Below are positions 51,278-60,416 of a stretch of DNA of 64,000 bases, piece by piece. Positions within the stretch are counted from its first letter, which is position 1. Each line of letters starts with the position of its first letter. A program made the translations under genes and the position numbers. The stretch comes from Pedobacter segetis (lineage in GTDB: Bacteria > Bacteroidota > Bacteroidia > Sphingobacteriales > Sphingobacteriaceae): the NCBI RefSeq assembly GCF_016623585.1, contig NZ_JAEHFY010000004.1:1-64000 (forward strand), read 5' to 3'. The notes beneath the pieces are model-generated. The model did no database searches. It saw only the letters and a list, made by a program, of their open reading frames with translations, and had not been told where the DNA came from.

Positions 51278-52588
51278 TTATTTTTCAAGTATCCAGCTTG
51301 CCATATCATCAATTACGGTTTGATCTACATTGCCCGGTTTTTGGTATTGGGCAAGGGTTCCTTTTTCACTTTCAAAAGAAAAAAGATGGTTAAGCAAGGG
51401 GTAAATTTTAGAATCTACCTGTTTTTTGCCTTTTAAACCGGCAACCCATAAATTAAAATCTTTATCGCTTACCTGAAAATCATTTCCGCCTTGTATGATC
51501 AAGATCCTATCATCCAGTTTTTTTGCGGTAGCTATTTGGTTGTATCCGTTCAAATCTACCCAATAAGATGCGGGCAGGCCTAATATCAAAGAATCTGCCG
51601 GCAAGGTTTTGGCGGTTAAGGTTTTAGTGAAGTTTAGTTGTTTGGCGGCCTCGGTCAAAGCTTCTTTGCCTAATTTGGTGGTATCTTTAGAAAGCGCATA
51701 GAAATAGTTGTTTTGCTCTAAAGAAATATCCTGTAACTTTCTTGCTGGTGCAGCTGCCAAAATTAATCCTTTCAAATTGGTTTTAGAGGCAATTCTTGGT
51801 GCTAACATCCCACCCAAACTATGCCCAAATAGGTATAATTTTGTAGAATCCACCTGTGGGATTGTTTTTGCATAGGCGATAACGTTTAGGGCATCGTCTT
51901 CCACTTCTTCTTTTGTGGTAAAAGCACCTCTAAAATCTTGAGGAAACAACATTGTTCTCTTAACGTACCTGATGGAAGCAATTCCCTTTGAGGCTAAACC
52001 AAGGGCAATATCTTTAAAAGGTTTGTGAGCGCCTATGGTTTCGTCCATATCTGATGGGCCAGATCCATGTACCAAAACAACAATGGGGCAATTCATGCTG
52101 TCTCTTGGTAAAGTGAGCATGGCGGGCAGGTCATGTTCTCCAGATTTAATATTGATCAGTTTTTCTACATATCGCGAGGTATCGGCATAAGCCGGTAGTT
52201 TATATTCTTCGATAGGCGTTTTTGGAGCAGCAAAAAAACCGACAAGCTTATTTGTTTTATTAAAAACAAATTGAAAAGGTTGGGTAGCATTGGTAAACTT
52301 ACAATTTAGTACAACTATTTGATATTGGCCCTGTGTTTTGTTTTGAGCGCCATCTATAGAAACTAACTTTCCTAGGTTTGCTTGTAACTGACCCCAAATT
52401 TTTTCTAATGTTTCTGGTTTAAGTTTAGTTTTTACGCTATCATCAAATAGGTTTTGGGCCTCTGTATATTTTCCCTTATCCAATTTATCAAAAAAATCGT
52501 TTGCAATGTTAATATGTTCAAAGATGCCTTGCGAAAAGGCAGAAAAACTCATCAACAAAAAAAAGATCAGTATTTTAATTTCTTTCAT
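51278..52588 (-). CDS. secreted alpha/beta hydrolase with DUF3887 N-terminal domain
   Basis: 436 residues with a signal peptide (MKEIKILIFFLLMSFSAFSQG). Residues ~25-120 resemble DUF3887 (ANDFFDKLDKGKYTEAQNLFDDSVKTKLKPETLEKIWGQL). The alpha/beta hydrolase domain follows with CPIVVLVHGSGPSDMDE (oxyanion region), the nucleophile Ser in LYLFGHSLGGMLAPRIA, a late Asp in ILIIQGGNDFQVSD and the His in LLNHLFSF. It is an esterase or peptidase of unknown substrate acting outside the cytoplasm. It lies 10 bp downstream of the gldD gene and is probably in the same operon. Confidence 0.88.
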   Translation of the reverse strand: MKEIKILIFFLLMSFSAFSQGIFEHINIANDFFDKLDKGKYTEAQNLFDDSVKTKLKPETLEKIWGQLQANLGKLVSIDGAQNKTQGQYQIVVLNCKFTNATQPFQFVFNKTNKLVGFFAAPKTPIEEYKLPAYADTSRYVEKLINIKSGEHDLPAMLTLPRDSMNCPIVVLVHGSGPSDMDETIGAHKPFKDIALGLASKGIASIRYVKRTMLFPQDFRGAFTTKEEVEDDALNVIAYAKTIPQVDSTKLYLFGHSLGGMLAPRIASKTNLKGLILAAAPARKLQDISLEQNNYFYALSKDTTKLGKEALTEAAKQLNFTKTLTAKTLPADSLILGLPASYWVDLNGYNQIATAKKLDDRILIIQGGNDFQVSDKDFNLWVAGLKGKKQVDSKIYPLLNHLFSFESEKGTLAQYQKPGNVDQTVIDDMASWILEK

Positions 52589-52598
52589 TTTGTAATTT

Positions 52599-53180
52599 TT
52601 AATGTTTCCATTTTAAGGTCTTGATCAATCTATCAATATCTGTTTTTATAAAATCTATAACAGGTTGTATAGAATCTGCCTGAGGTTTTTCATTAAAATA
52701 TAAGGCTCCACGTAAAAAGTTTTTTGTGCTATCTGTTAAAAAAAATTGTGTGGAAGAGGCTGTATTGCCATCAATGGTGTAATAAATGCCATAAACCTTA
52801 TTTATTGGGGATGATATTACTCCTTCATCAATCCCGGTGGCTTTTACGGTATGTTTAAAGGCTAGCTTTCTAGAATCTTCAATCAAATTGTTAAGCTCTT
52901 TTTCGGATTTGATCTGATAATAGCTGATATGCAATCGCCCGTTAAATTGTGGAAAGGTAAGGTTGTACCAGTTTGGGCGGTTTCCATCGGCACTATCCAA
53001 ATACATTTTGGCATAAGTTGGGTACTCAAAACTATAGAATGGGTTTTTATCAAAATTTTGATATTGTTTTTTAGGGAACTCTAACCTAAAATAAGCCCTT
53101 GGCTTTGGTGCATAATCTTGATTATTGCCACAAGAAGTGATTAAGAGCGCAAAAAAGATCAGAAAAAACAAATATTTCAT
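52599..53180 (-). CDS. gldD: gliding motility lipoprotein GldD
   Basis: 193 residues from the ATG at 53180, giving the lipoprotein signal MKYLFFLIFFALLITSCGNN (lipobox ITSC); the frame extends 10 codons further upstream without a signal. The mature N-terminus DYAPKPRAYFRLEFPKKQYQNFDKNPFYSFEYPTYA is the recognisable GldD hallmark. GldD is an outer-membrane-associated lipoprotein needed for gliding and type IX secretion in Flavobacterium, and many non-gliding Bacteroidota also keep it. Co-occurrence with PorX at 62278 fits a functional T9SS. Confidence 0.85.
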   Translation of the reverse strand: MKYLFFLIFFALLITSCGNNQDYAPKPRAYFRLEFPKKQYQNFDKNPFYSFEYPTYAKMYLDSADGNRPNWYNLTFPQFNGRLHISYYQIKSEKELNNLIEDSRKLAFKHTVKATGIDEGVISSPINKVYGIYYTIDGNTASSTQFFLTDSTKNFLRGALYFNEKPQADSIQPVIDFIKTDIDRLIKTLKWKH

Positions 53181-53406
53181 CAGGCTTTGAAGGTAAATAA
53201 TTCTAATCATTTTTTGATTATTTGTTTGTCAGTATTCCGCCAATTGTTTGCCGATAGATTATTGTGGACATACATTTTACACTAATGCTGCAATTATAAG
53301 ATCCTGCTAATCTCTTTGTTTAAGGTTATCTCAATTAGATTGTCATTGTTTTCTTATCCGATTTTTGATTGGTTTCATTGGTGCATCATCGGCAGCAGAA
53401 AAAAAA

Positions 53407-54189
53407 TCATTTGTTCCAGATTTCCCAAGATTTTTCTGCCTGAAGCACCAACATATCTGCACCATTTTTTATGCTTGCACCCTGCGCTTTGCCCTTTTGC
53501 AAGAATAGGGTTTCTGCAGGGTTATAAACCAAGTCGTACAATAAGTGCTTATCCGTTAAAAATCGATACGGAATATCTGGACATTCATCAACATTAGGAT
53601 AAGTGCCCAAAGGAGAAGTATTTACTATGATTTGATGCTCTTTGATCACTTTCTGAGATAATTGCTCATAGCTTAACATGCCTTTTTTAGCGTTTCTGCT
53701 TACCAGTTTAAAAGGGATATGCAACTTTTTAAAAACATATTGAATGGCTTTTGCCGCACCTCCGTTACCTAAAATTAAAGCTTCTTTATGGTAAGGTTTA
53801 AGATAAGGAGAAATAGAATTTAGAAAGCCGTAAGCATCTGTATTATGGCCAATTAATTTTTTGCCTTTTAGGGTAGATAGTTCTCCCATCATTAATGCGC
53901 TAACAGATTTCCCTGTACAAACTTTAATGCAGTTAACCGCTCCCACACCTGCGGCTTCTTCGCTTAGCTCGTCTAAAAAAGGGAGGATATTTATTTTATG
54001 TGGTATGGTAACGTTGATCCCACGCAAATCCGGGTCGCTTTTGATCAAATCTGGGAAATCATTAATATTTTCCATGGATATTAATCTATAAGCGGCATCT
54101 TTGATGTTTTCTTTCTCGAATTTTTCTGTAAAATATTTTTCAGAGAAAGAGTGGGTTAAGGGATACCCAATTAAACCATATTTTTTCAT
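53407..54189 (-). CDS. aroE: shikimate dehydrogenase
   Basis: 260 residues from the ATG at 54189, directly before the family start KKYGLIGYPLTHSFSEKYF. The shikimate-binding and catalytic residues are visible in INVTIPHKINILPFLDE (catalytic Lys) and GHNTDAYGF (Asp). The NADP loop is ALILGNGGAAKAIQYVF, and the C-terminal GASIKNGADMLVLQAEKSWEIW completes it. It converts 3-dehydroshikimate to shikimate in aromatic amino acid synthesis. It follows the comA-like gene on the same strand, with a terminator between them. Confidence 0.93.
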   Translation of the reverse strand: MKKYGLIGYPLTHSFSEKYFTEKFEKENIKDAAYRLISMENINDFPDLIKSDPDLRGINVTIPHKINILPFLDELSEEAAGVGAVNCIKVCTGKSVSALMMGELSTLKGKKLIGHNTDAYGFLNSISPYLKPYHKEALILGNGGAAKAIQYVFKKLHIPFKLVSRNAKKGMLSYEQLSQKVIKEHQIIVNTSPLGTYPNVDECPDIPYRFLTDKHLLYDLVYNPAETLFLQKGKAQGASIKNGADMLVLQAEKSWEIWNK

Positions 54190-54201
54190 CAGCACAAAAT
54201 C

Positions 54202-54229
54202 AAAAAAGCGTTTAAACAAACGCTTTTTT
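54202..54229 (-). terminator. bidirectional-looking terminator between comA-like gene and aroE
   Basis: AAAAAAGCGTTT / AAACGCTTTTTT with a 4-nt loop, a perfect stem bordered by A on one side and T on the other. It lies directly after the stop of the gene ending at 54232 and would end minus-strand transcripts before aroE. Confidence 0.85.
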
Positions 54230-54231
54230 TA

Positions 54232-54996
54232 TTATTTCATATTTAAAAAATGATTGAAGGTATCGCCGCGTAAACCCAAACGAATGGTTTCTAGCGGGAT
54301 AACCTCTGCAGGGGCTATATTGCCTAAGTTAACATTAGAACCGATCAATTCTATAAACCATACTTGTTGCGCCTTTTGTGGTGCTTCCCAGATAATGGTT
54401 TCTTCTGGTATCTGTGTTAAGATCTCATCAACCAAGCCTTGCCTAACTTCGCCAGAATCTCTATAAATGCCAACGTTTCCACCTTCTCTAGCTTCGGCAA
54501 TTACCTTCCAAGATCCGGCTTCAATTTCTGCTTTCATTAATTTGATCCATTTATAAGGGGCAAATATTTTCTTTTCGTCTTTAGAGCCAACTTCAGAAAT
54601 TACGGTAACCTGGCTGCTCAGCTTACTAATATATTCACATTTTTCGTCATGATTGATCTCTATCGATCCATCAGACACCTCTACGTATTTCATATCGTAC
54701 TCATCCAATACTTTTCTGTAATCATCAAACTGATTTCTGATAACAAAAGCTTCAAATAAAGTACCCCCAAAATAAACGGGAATGTTGTTATCCCGGTAAA
54801 GCTTTAATTTTTCTTTGAGGTTTGGGGTAACAAAAGAGGTGGTCCAACCCAATTTTACAATATCTGTATGTGAGCCAGCAACTTCTATAAAATCTTCTAC
54901 TTGCCTAAGGCTAAGCCCTTTATCCATTACCATGGTTAATCCTTTTTCACGAGGTTTAACCGTTCGGTTTGGTATATTATTTAATTTATAATTCAT
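54232..54996 (-). CDS. phosphosulfolactate synthase family (ComA-like)
   Basis: 254 residues. The TIM-barrel signature KPREKGLTMVMDKGLSLRQVEDFIEVAGSHTDIVKLGWTTSF is characteristic of ComA, which joins sulfite to phosphoenolpyruvate to make phosphosulfolactate. VYFGGTLFEAFVIRN, VEVSDGSIEI and EAREGGNVGIYRD also match. In methanogens the product leads to coenzyme M. In Bacteroidota it may feed sulfolactate or sulfonolipid metabolism, which is inference. Its sulfite could come from the sulfate reduction genes at 16.6-24 kb. It is followed by a terminator. Confidence 0.85.
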   Translation of the reverse strand: MNYKLNNIPNRTVKPREKGLTMVMDKGLSLRQVEDFIEVAGSHTDIVKLGWTTSFVTPNLKEKLKLYRDNNIPVYFGGTLFEAFVIRNQFDDYRKVLDEYDMKYVEVSDGSIEINHDEKCEYISKLSSQVTVISEVGSKDEKKIFAPYKWIKLMKAEIEAGSWKVIAEAREGGNVGIYRDSGEVRQGLVDEILTQIPEETIIWEAPQKAQQVWFIELIGSNVNLGNIAPAEVIPLETIRLGLRGDTFNHFLNMK

Positions 54997-55069
54997 ATTT
55001 CGGGATCAAAAGTCAAAAAAAAAATCCGAAATTTTATATCCGGATCGTTTTAACCTATAGATTTTTACA

Positions 55070-56479
55070 TTAATCTAGTTTTATATAACTATTGATAATA
55101 TCAATAATTACCTTGTTAGACTGCAATTGGGGCAAATACTCAAACAATAAATAGTGTTTTTCTGCATCGGTACTTAATGCGGTTTGTAACTGATTTAGTG
55201 CCTCGTTATATTGCCCGTCTGCAAATAAATAGGCTACAAAACGGTAATATAGTTCTGCTGAGTCTGGGTTGTTCTTAATCCCTTCTGCAATAATCTCTAA
55301 ACATTTCTTTAGATCGTTTTGCTCAAATACGATGGAAGAATAATCTAGCCAGGCTTCAACATCTAAAGGGTTAAATTCTATTACCTTTTCATAAGCGGTT
55401 ACAGACTCTTCTAAATTATTTAGTTTATAATGGGCATCGGCAATGGCAAACCAGTAATCGGGGTTTTCATCATCAATATTTAAAGCTTTTTTATAAAAGT
55501 GCAAAGATTCAAAATAGCGTTCCTCAAAATCTAGCGTTACACCGATCCCGTACCAAGCATCGGCCATTTTGGTATCCATCTTTACGGCCTTTTTGTAAAA
55601 AGACCGGGCCTCGTCCATTTTCTCCAGCTTTTCATAACACTCGCCCATGGCGCAATAGGTATCTGCATTTGGTGGTTCGTACTCAAAAGTTTGACGATAA
55701 ACCTCTATGGCTTCGTTAAAACGATCTAATTGCACCAAGGCGTTACCTTTATTAAAATATGCCGAGGCAAAGCTTTCTTTGATTAAAATGGCATAATCAT
55801 AAGCATCTATTGCTTTTTCAAACAAACTTAACTTATGGAAAGCGTTGCCTAAATTGTACCATGCGGCAAAAGAGTAAGGTTCGCTATCTATGTATTGCTC
55901 ATAAAACTGTATGCTTTCTTCTTGCTTATCCAAAACATCATAACAAAAGGCCATTTCATACAAGGCATCTTGGTTTTCCATGTTGTTTTCTAAACAAAGT
56001 TTCAGGTACTTAATGGCTTCTTCGTAATCGCCCATGTTTTGGTAAACAAAAGAAATCTGCATTAGAACCTCATCTTTGTTTTCGGCCATTTCCAATGCTC
56101 TTTTTAAATTTTCGATGGCATCATCATGGCGTTCCATGGTTTCAAAGATGTTGCCTTTTATCATGTAAATGTCTGCATCAGAAGGTTCAAGCATCTCGGC
56201 TTTTTCTAATGATTCAAAAGCTAGGCTTATCTGGTTGGTAAAAACATACAATTGGGCTTTTTTGATATGGAAAACAGCCGCAAAAGGATGTTGTGAAACC
56301 GCATAATCAATTACCTGTAAGGCCTTTATGGGGTCGTTTTTATCGATATAATAATCTATGATGTTTTCAAATGCTAAAGCGTCAAAAAAGTATTGGTCCT
56401 GGTTGCGGATCATTTCTTCGTAACGCTCTACTGATAGTTTTGGGTCTTCAGTAAACTCAAATTCAAAGTCATCTTCCAT
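55070..56479 (-). CDS. tetratricopeptide repeat protein
   Basis: 469 residues without a signal peptide. An acidic start (MEDDFEFEFTEDPKLSVERYEEM) is followed by about eleven consecutive TPR units, e.g. AAWYNLGNAFHKLSLFEKAIDAYDYAI, SAYFNKGNALVQLDRFNEAIEVYRQTF, DAWYGIGVTLDFEERYFESLHFYKKAL and DYWFAIADAHYKLNNLEESVTAYEKVI. It is therefore a cytosolic protein-interaction scaffold of unknown partner. Closely similar TPR proteins are widespread single-copy genes in Bacteroidota. It is divergent from the receptor gene at 56966 across a 486-bp intergenic region. Confidence 0.85.
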   Translation of the reverse strand: MEDDFEFEFTEDPKLSVERYEEMIRNQDQYFFDALAFENIIDYYIDKNDPIKALQVIDYAVSQHPFAAVFHIKKAQLYVFTNQISLAFESLEKAEMLEPSDADIYMIKGNIFETMERHDDAIENLKRALEMAENKDEVLMQISFVYQNMGDYEEAIKYLKLCLENNMENQDALYEMAFCYDVLDKQEESIQFYEQYIDSEPYSFAAWYNLGNAFHKLSLFEKAIDAYDYAILIKESFASAYFNKGNALVQLDRFNEAIEVYRQTFEYEPPNADTYCAMGECYEKLEKMDEARSFYKKAVKMDTKMADAWYGIGVTLDFEERYFESLHFYKKALNIDDENPDYWFAIADAHYKLNNLEESVTAYEKVIEFNPLDVEAWLDYSSIVFEQNDLKKCLEIIAEGIKNNPDSAELYYRFVAYLFADGQYNEALNQLQTALSTDAEKHYLLFEYLPQLQSNKVIIDIINSYIKLD

Positions 56480-56658
56480 TTGATATAGGTTTTAATGAGA
56501 ACGTTTATTTTATAACAATATTAAAAAGACCGATGCCTTTGATGGTATTATTACTCTCAAATTATAATTTTTAATTAAATGCCAATCGGTTTATTTATCA
56601 ACAAATAGTTTAAGATAATGTTAATTAATTGGTTTTTAAATAAATAGCGTTATTTTTT

Positions 56659-56700
56659 TTGTGATTATCAGCATCGGCGAAAGCCAAATTATTATCACAA
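56659..56700. promoter_or_regulatory. inverted repeat TTGTGATTAT ... ATTATCACAA with GNRA hairpin
   Basis: Two 10-bp arms, nearly complementary, enclose the small stem GGC-GAAA-GCC (56676-56685), a GNRA-type tetraloop. It could be an operator with two half-sites, or an RNA structure in the leader of the siderophore receptor gene. The surrounding 486-bp region (56480-56965) contains no ORF I can support. Confidence 0.4.
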
Positions 56701-56933
56701 TTTGCATATTTATATGCGCTAAGTAAAATTGTAATTTGAAAAACCAAAGAGATTTCTAATCATTTGGTTTTAATAAATCATTTGGATCCTACCCATCTAT
56801 TAGTGGTCGCTTTCTTTTAAGAATGTTAAATATATATTATTATAATATGTTAATTATCATAAAGTTAGGTATTAATTTATATTTAATCTAAATAAAATTT
56901 GCAAAAATCGGGACAGATTGTTTTCTTTGCGTC

Positions 56934-56949
56934 ATTAATTAGAATTAAT
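56934..56949. promoter_or_regulatory. palindrome ATTAATT-AG-AATTAAT before the receptor gene
   Basis: A perfect 7-2-7 inverted repeat ending 16 bp before the start codon at 56966. Iron-uptake receptors are usually repressed by Fur-like proteins binding A/T-rich palindromes, so this is a candidate operator. It does not match the classic Fur box closely. Confidence 0.35.
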
Positions 56950-56965
56950 CTTAATAAGAATAACC

Positions 56966-59371
56966 ATGACGCATATTTATCCGAATAAAAAATGTAGCCT
57001 CTTTCTAATGTTCGTTTTATTTATTTCTATAAACCTACAAGCACAAGAAACAAAAAGATTTTCTGTTTCTGGGGTTGTGATAGAGAACGGTAAGCCCGTA
57101 GAAAACGCTACCGTAATTTTAAAACCAAAACAAAAGGCAGCTTATACCAATGGGCAGGGAAGGTATTCTTTCTCTAATTTAGTTTCTGGAGATTATAGCA
57201 TCAGCGTAAAGCTAACAGGTGCAGCAGCACAAGAGATTAAATTTAATTTAAAGGAGGATGTTGAGAATTTAGATTTTACTTTTAAGGTAAACACCCAAAA
57301 GATAGAGGAAGTAAGGGTTGTATCTAGCAAAACCATCAACCAAAAACCAGTTTCTGTTGGCAAAAGCGGTGTTAAAGGGTTTGATCTGCCGCAAAGTGTT
57401 TCTATCATCAGCAATCAAATTATAGAAAACCAACAGGTAAATAAACTAAGCGATGTTATCCAAAATGTTAATGGAGTTGCCTTAGGCACAGCAAGGGGCG
57501 GTACTTCAGAATCTTTTTACGCTAGAGGTTACAGTTTGGGAAAAAACAGCCTCTTAAAAAATGGATCGGCGGTTAGCTCTTCTGTTATGCCAGAAGCAAG
57601 CACTTTAGAAAGCGTAGAGGTTTTAAAAGGGAGCGCCGCATTGCTTTATGGTAACGTAAGCTCTGGTGCGGTGGTTAATATGGTTACCAAAAAGCCCAAA
57701 TATAATTTTGGTGGCGAGGTTTCTTTGCGTACCGGAAGTTACGATACCTACAAACCAATTGTAGATGTTTATGGCCCAATAGCTAAAAAACTGGCTTTTA
57801 GGATAGTAAGTACCTATGAAAACGCTGGTAGCTTTAGAAATAACGTAAAGTCTGATAAAATATATGTAAGCCCGTCTTTAAACTATAAAATAGGAGAAAA
57901 AACAAACGTATTGCTGCAGGCCGATTATCTTAAATATAATAACACGCCAGATTTTGGTATAGGCACTTTAGATAATAAGATACCAACAAACATTAGCAGG
58001 CAAAGCTTTTTTAACACTCCGTGGGCATACAATAAAGTTAACCAAACTACCGCTTCTGTTACTGTTGATAAAGAACTGTTAAATGGTTGGAAACTAAACT
58101 TTATTGCTGGTTACCAAAATTACGATCGTAATTATTTTTCAACAGAACGCATACAAGCGGAAGCAAACGGAGATTGGAGCAGGAATTTAACAAAGGCTAA
58201 TTCTTTTGAGGATTATTTTAATGGCCAGCTAAATTTAACGGGAAAATTTAATACAGGAAAAATTGCGCATCAGGTTTTATTAGGTACAGATGCAGATAGC
58301 TATAAAACCACCAATAACGGATACGCTTCTTTTGCAACTTATGATAAGATCAATATTCTGGATCCCAATAAATTCTCTGCCCGTACCGATGAACCCGGCG
58401 CAACTTTATTGACCGTTACAAAATCGCCAACGTATAGGTTTGGGGTTTATGCACAAGATTTGATCAGCCTAACCAAAAAATTAAAGTTGTTAACTGGTAT
58501 AAGATATAGCTACCAGCACATAGCCAACCAATCAATAAAGGATGCTGAAACGGGTAAAACAGCTATTAATGGGACTACAAGCAGATCAGACGACGCTTTC
58601 TCTCCCAGAATTGGTTTAGTTTATCAGCCCAATAAAACAACTTCATTTTTTGGGAGTTATGCCAATAGTTTTGAGGTAAACACAGGTACTGATGTTTATT
58701 TGGTAAACTTGTCGCCCTCCATCATCAATCAGTTTGAGTTAGGCCTTAAAAAAGATCTGTTCCAGAATAAATTTTCTGCAAATTTTACGATTTATAAAAT
58801 AATCAACAGCAATACTACCCAACAGGCAGAGTTTATGGCAGATGGGGTAACGGTTAATAACGATAGAAACATTCAAGAGTTTTTGGGCGAGACCACGAGC
58901 GATGGCTTCGAGATTGATCTAAGTGGACATATAGTAGGCGAGTTGAGCTTTTTAGCGGGTTACAGTTATGATTTTATGAGGTTTACAAATGTATCTGATA
59001 AAAAGAACAGCCCAATTTTAGGAGAGCAGCTTGTAAGAAATGTGCCGCATACGGCCAACGGAACCTTGTTTTATACTTTTAACAGAGGAAAAGTTAAAGG
59101 CTTAAAATTGGGTGCATCTGGTTTTTATACCGGAAATAGATTTGCAGGCTGGAACAATAAAGTTGGGCAAACACAAAATTATAATAGAATTGTGCCTTTA
59201 AATGGTTTTACCACTTTTGATCTATCGGCGGGTTATAGCTTTAAAAAGATGTCTATTTTAGCAAAAGTCTCAAACATAACAAATGAGTTAAATTATATAG
59301 TGCATGAGAATTATAGTGTAAACCCAATTGCACCTAGGCAATTTTTAACCACTATTTCTTATAAGTTTTAA
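56966..59371 (+). CDS. TonB-dependent siderophore receptor
   Basis: 801 residues. A signal peptide (KKCSLFLMFVLFISINLQAQ) is followed by a carboxypeptidase-regulatory-like domain (about 30-105, VSGVVIENGKPVENATVIL). The plug has DLPQSVSIISNQIIENQQVNKLSDVIQNVNGVALG and SVEVLKGSAALLYGNVSSGAVVNMVTKKP, the segment typical of FhuA/ferrichrome-type receptors. The barrel ends NPIAPRQFLTTISYKF with the C-terminal Phe used for outer-membrane insertion. It should import ferric siderophore with TonB/ExbBD. No transporter or regulator gene is adjacent. Confidence 0.93.
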   Translation: MTHIYPNKKCSLFLMFVLFISINLQAQETKRFSVSGVVIENGKPVENATVILKPKQKAAYTNGQGRYSFSNLVSGDYSISVKLTGAAAQEIKFNLKEDVENLDFTFKVNTQKIEEVRVVSSKTINQKPVSVGKSGVKGFDLPQSVSIISNQIIENQQVNKLSDVIQNVNGVALGTARGGTSESFYARGYSLGKNSLLKNGSAVSSSVMPEASTLESVEVLKGSAALLYGNVSSGAVVNMVTKKPKYNFGGEVSLRTGSYDTYKPIVDVYGPIAKKLAFRIVSTYENAGSFRNNVKSDKIYVSPSLNYKIGEKTNVLLQADYLKYNNTPDFGIGTLDNKIPTNISRQSFFNTPWAYNKVNQTTASVTVDKELLNGWKLNFIAGYQNYDRNYFSTERIQAEANGDWSRNLTKANSFEDYFNGQLNLTGKFNTGKIAHQVLLGTDADSYKTTNNGYASFATYDKINILDPNKFSARTDEPGATLLTVTKSPTYRFGVYAQDLISLTKKLKLLTGIRYSYQHIANQSIKDAETGKTAINGTTSRSDDAFSPRIGLVYQPNKTTSFFGSYANSFEVNTGTDVYLVNLSPSIINQFELGLKKDLFQNKFSANFTIYKIINSNTTQQAEFMADGVTVNNDRNIQEFLGETTSDGFEIDLSGHIVGELSFLAGYSYDFMRFTNVSDKKNSPILGEQLVRNVPHTANGTLFYTFNRGKVKGLKLGASGFYTGNRFAGWNNKVGQTQNYNRIVPLNGFTTFDLSAGYSFKKMSILAKVSNITNELNYIVHENYSVNPIAPRQFLTTISYKF

Positions 59372-59428
59372 TTTTTAGCCATAAGCATTTAATATTGACT
59401 AAAAAGGGTTAAAAAAAGAAAGTGTTAA

Positions 59429-59461
59429 GAGCCTGTTTACAATATAATTTTAAACAGGCTC
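59429..59461. terminator. hairpin between convergent genes
   Basis: GAGCCTGTTTA / TAAACAGGCTC, a perfect 11-bp stem with an 11-nt loop, between the receptor stop (59371) and the BrkB-type stop (59475). There is no long T run, but the position suggests shared termination of both genes. Confidence 0.65.
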
Positions 59462-59474
59462 TGAAGATTAAATT

Positions 59475-60413
59475 TTACTGATTCAGATCAATACCATCTC
59501 CATGGCGCATTTCTGTTTCAACTATTTTGAGGGCAACAGCATGTTTAGAAGGTTTGATAATATCGCCCCTGATTTTTGCATAAGCCCAAGTAAACTCTGC
59601 CCCAAAATATAAGATAGCGGCAGAATAATAAACCCAAACGGCAATGATTATGGTAGTTCCGGCAGCACCGTAAATATCGCCAACGGCAGCATACCGAACG
59701 TATAAGCCTATTAAATATTTACCCAGCATAAATAAAAGAGCGGTAAAAAAAGCACCTGCTTTTACCTGTTTCCAGGTAATTTCTGCGTCGGGCAGTACTT
59801 TATAGATAATTGCGAATAGCCCCATTAAAACAATAAAAGTTATCCCAAGGTTGATGATATCTATAAAAACGAGGGTAAAATCTGGGAGATACCTACTCAA
59901 AACGTCGCTAAACGCAGCAATTACGCTGTTTATCAAGAGCGAAACAATCAAGATAAAACCTAAACTAGCAATCATAGAAAGAGATAAAACCCTATTGATA
60001 ACTAGTTTTAACCATCCTTTCTTAGGTACGGCCTTAACCCTCCAGATCATGTTTATAGAATCTTGGATCTCTATAAAAATACCCGATGCGCCAATAATTA
60101 AAGTGATTACACCTATTGTTGCGGCAACGGTACTTTTGCCAGAAAGTGCTAGCTTTTGCAAAATTTCTTGGATCTGTAAAGCGGCATCGCTCCCTATTAG
60201 ATCATTGATCTGCCCAAAAACTTTGCCCTGTAAAGCATCTTGCCCGTAAAAAATCCCACCGATAGAGATTAAAACTATCATCATGGGGGCTAAAGAGAAT
60301 ATGGTGTAATAAGCCAGAGCGGCGCTCAATTTTAAACCTTTATCGCCCATAAAAGAACTAAAGGTTTCACTTAAAACATTGAAATAGTATTTAAAGTTTT
60401 TTTTAATCACCAT
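59475..60413 (-). CDS. YihY/BrkB family inner-membrane protein
   Basis: 312 residues with six predicted membrane helices. The family start is clear: FMGDKGLKLSAALAYYTIFSLAPMMIVLISIGGIFYGQDA. GASGIFIEIQDSINMIWRVKAVPKKGW, IYKVLPDAEITWKQVKAGAFFTALLFMLGKYLIGLYVR and GAAGTTIIIAVWVYYSAAILYFGAEFTWAYA also match. Members are often annotated as virulence factor BrkB or RNase BN, but a transport role is more plausible. It follows the alanine dehydrogenase gene after 3 bp on the same strand and is probably co-transcribed. Confidence 0.9.
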   Translation of the reverse strand: MVIKKNFKYYFNVLSETFSSFMGDKGLKLSAALAYYTIFSLAPMMIVLISIGGIFYGQDALQGKVFGQINDLIGSDAALQIQEILQKLALSGKSTVAATIGVITLIIGASGIFIEIQDSINMIWRVKAVPKKGWLKLVINRVLSLSMIASLGFILIVSLLINSVIAAFSDVLSRYLPDFTLVFIDIINLGITFIVLMGLFAIIYKVLPDAEITWKQVKAGAFFTALLFMLGKYLIGLYVRYAAVGDIYGAAGTTIIIAVWVYYSAAILYFGAEFTWAYAKIRGDIIKPSKHAVALKIVETEMRHGDGIDLNQ

Positions 60414-60416
60414 AAA

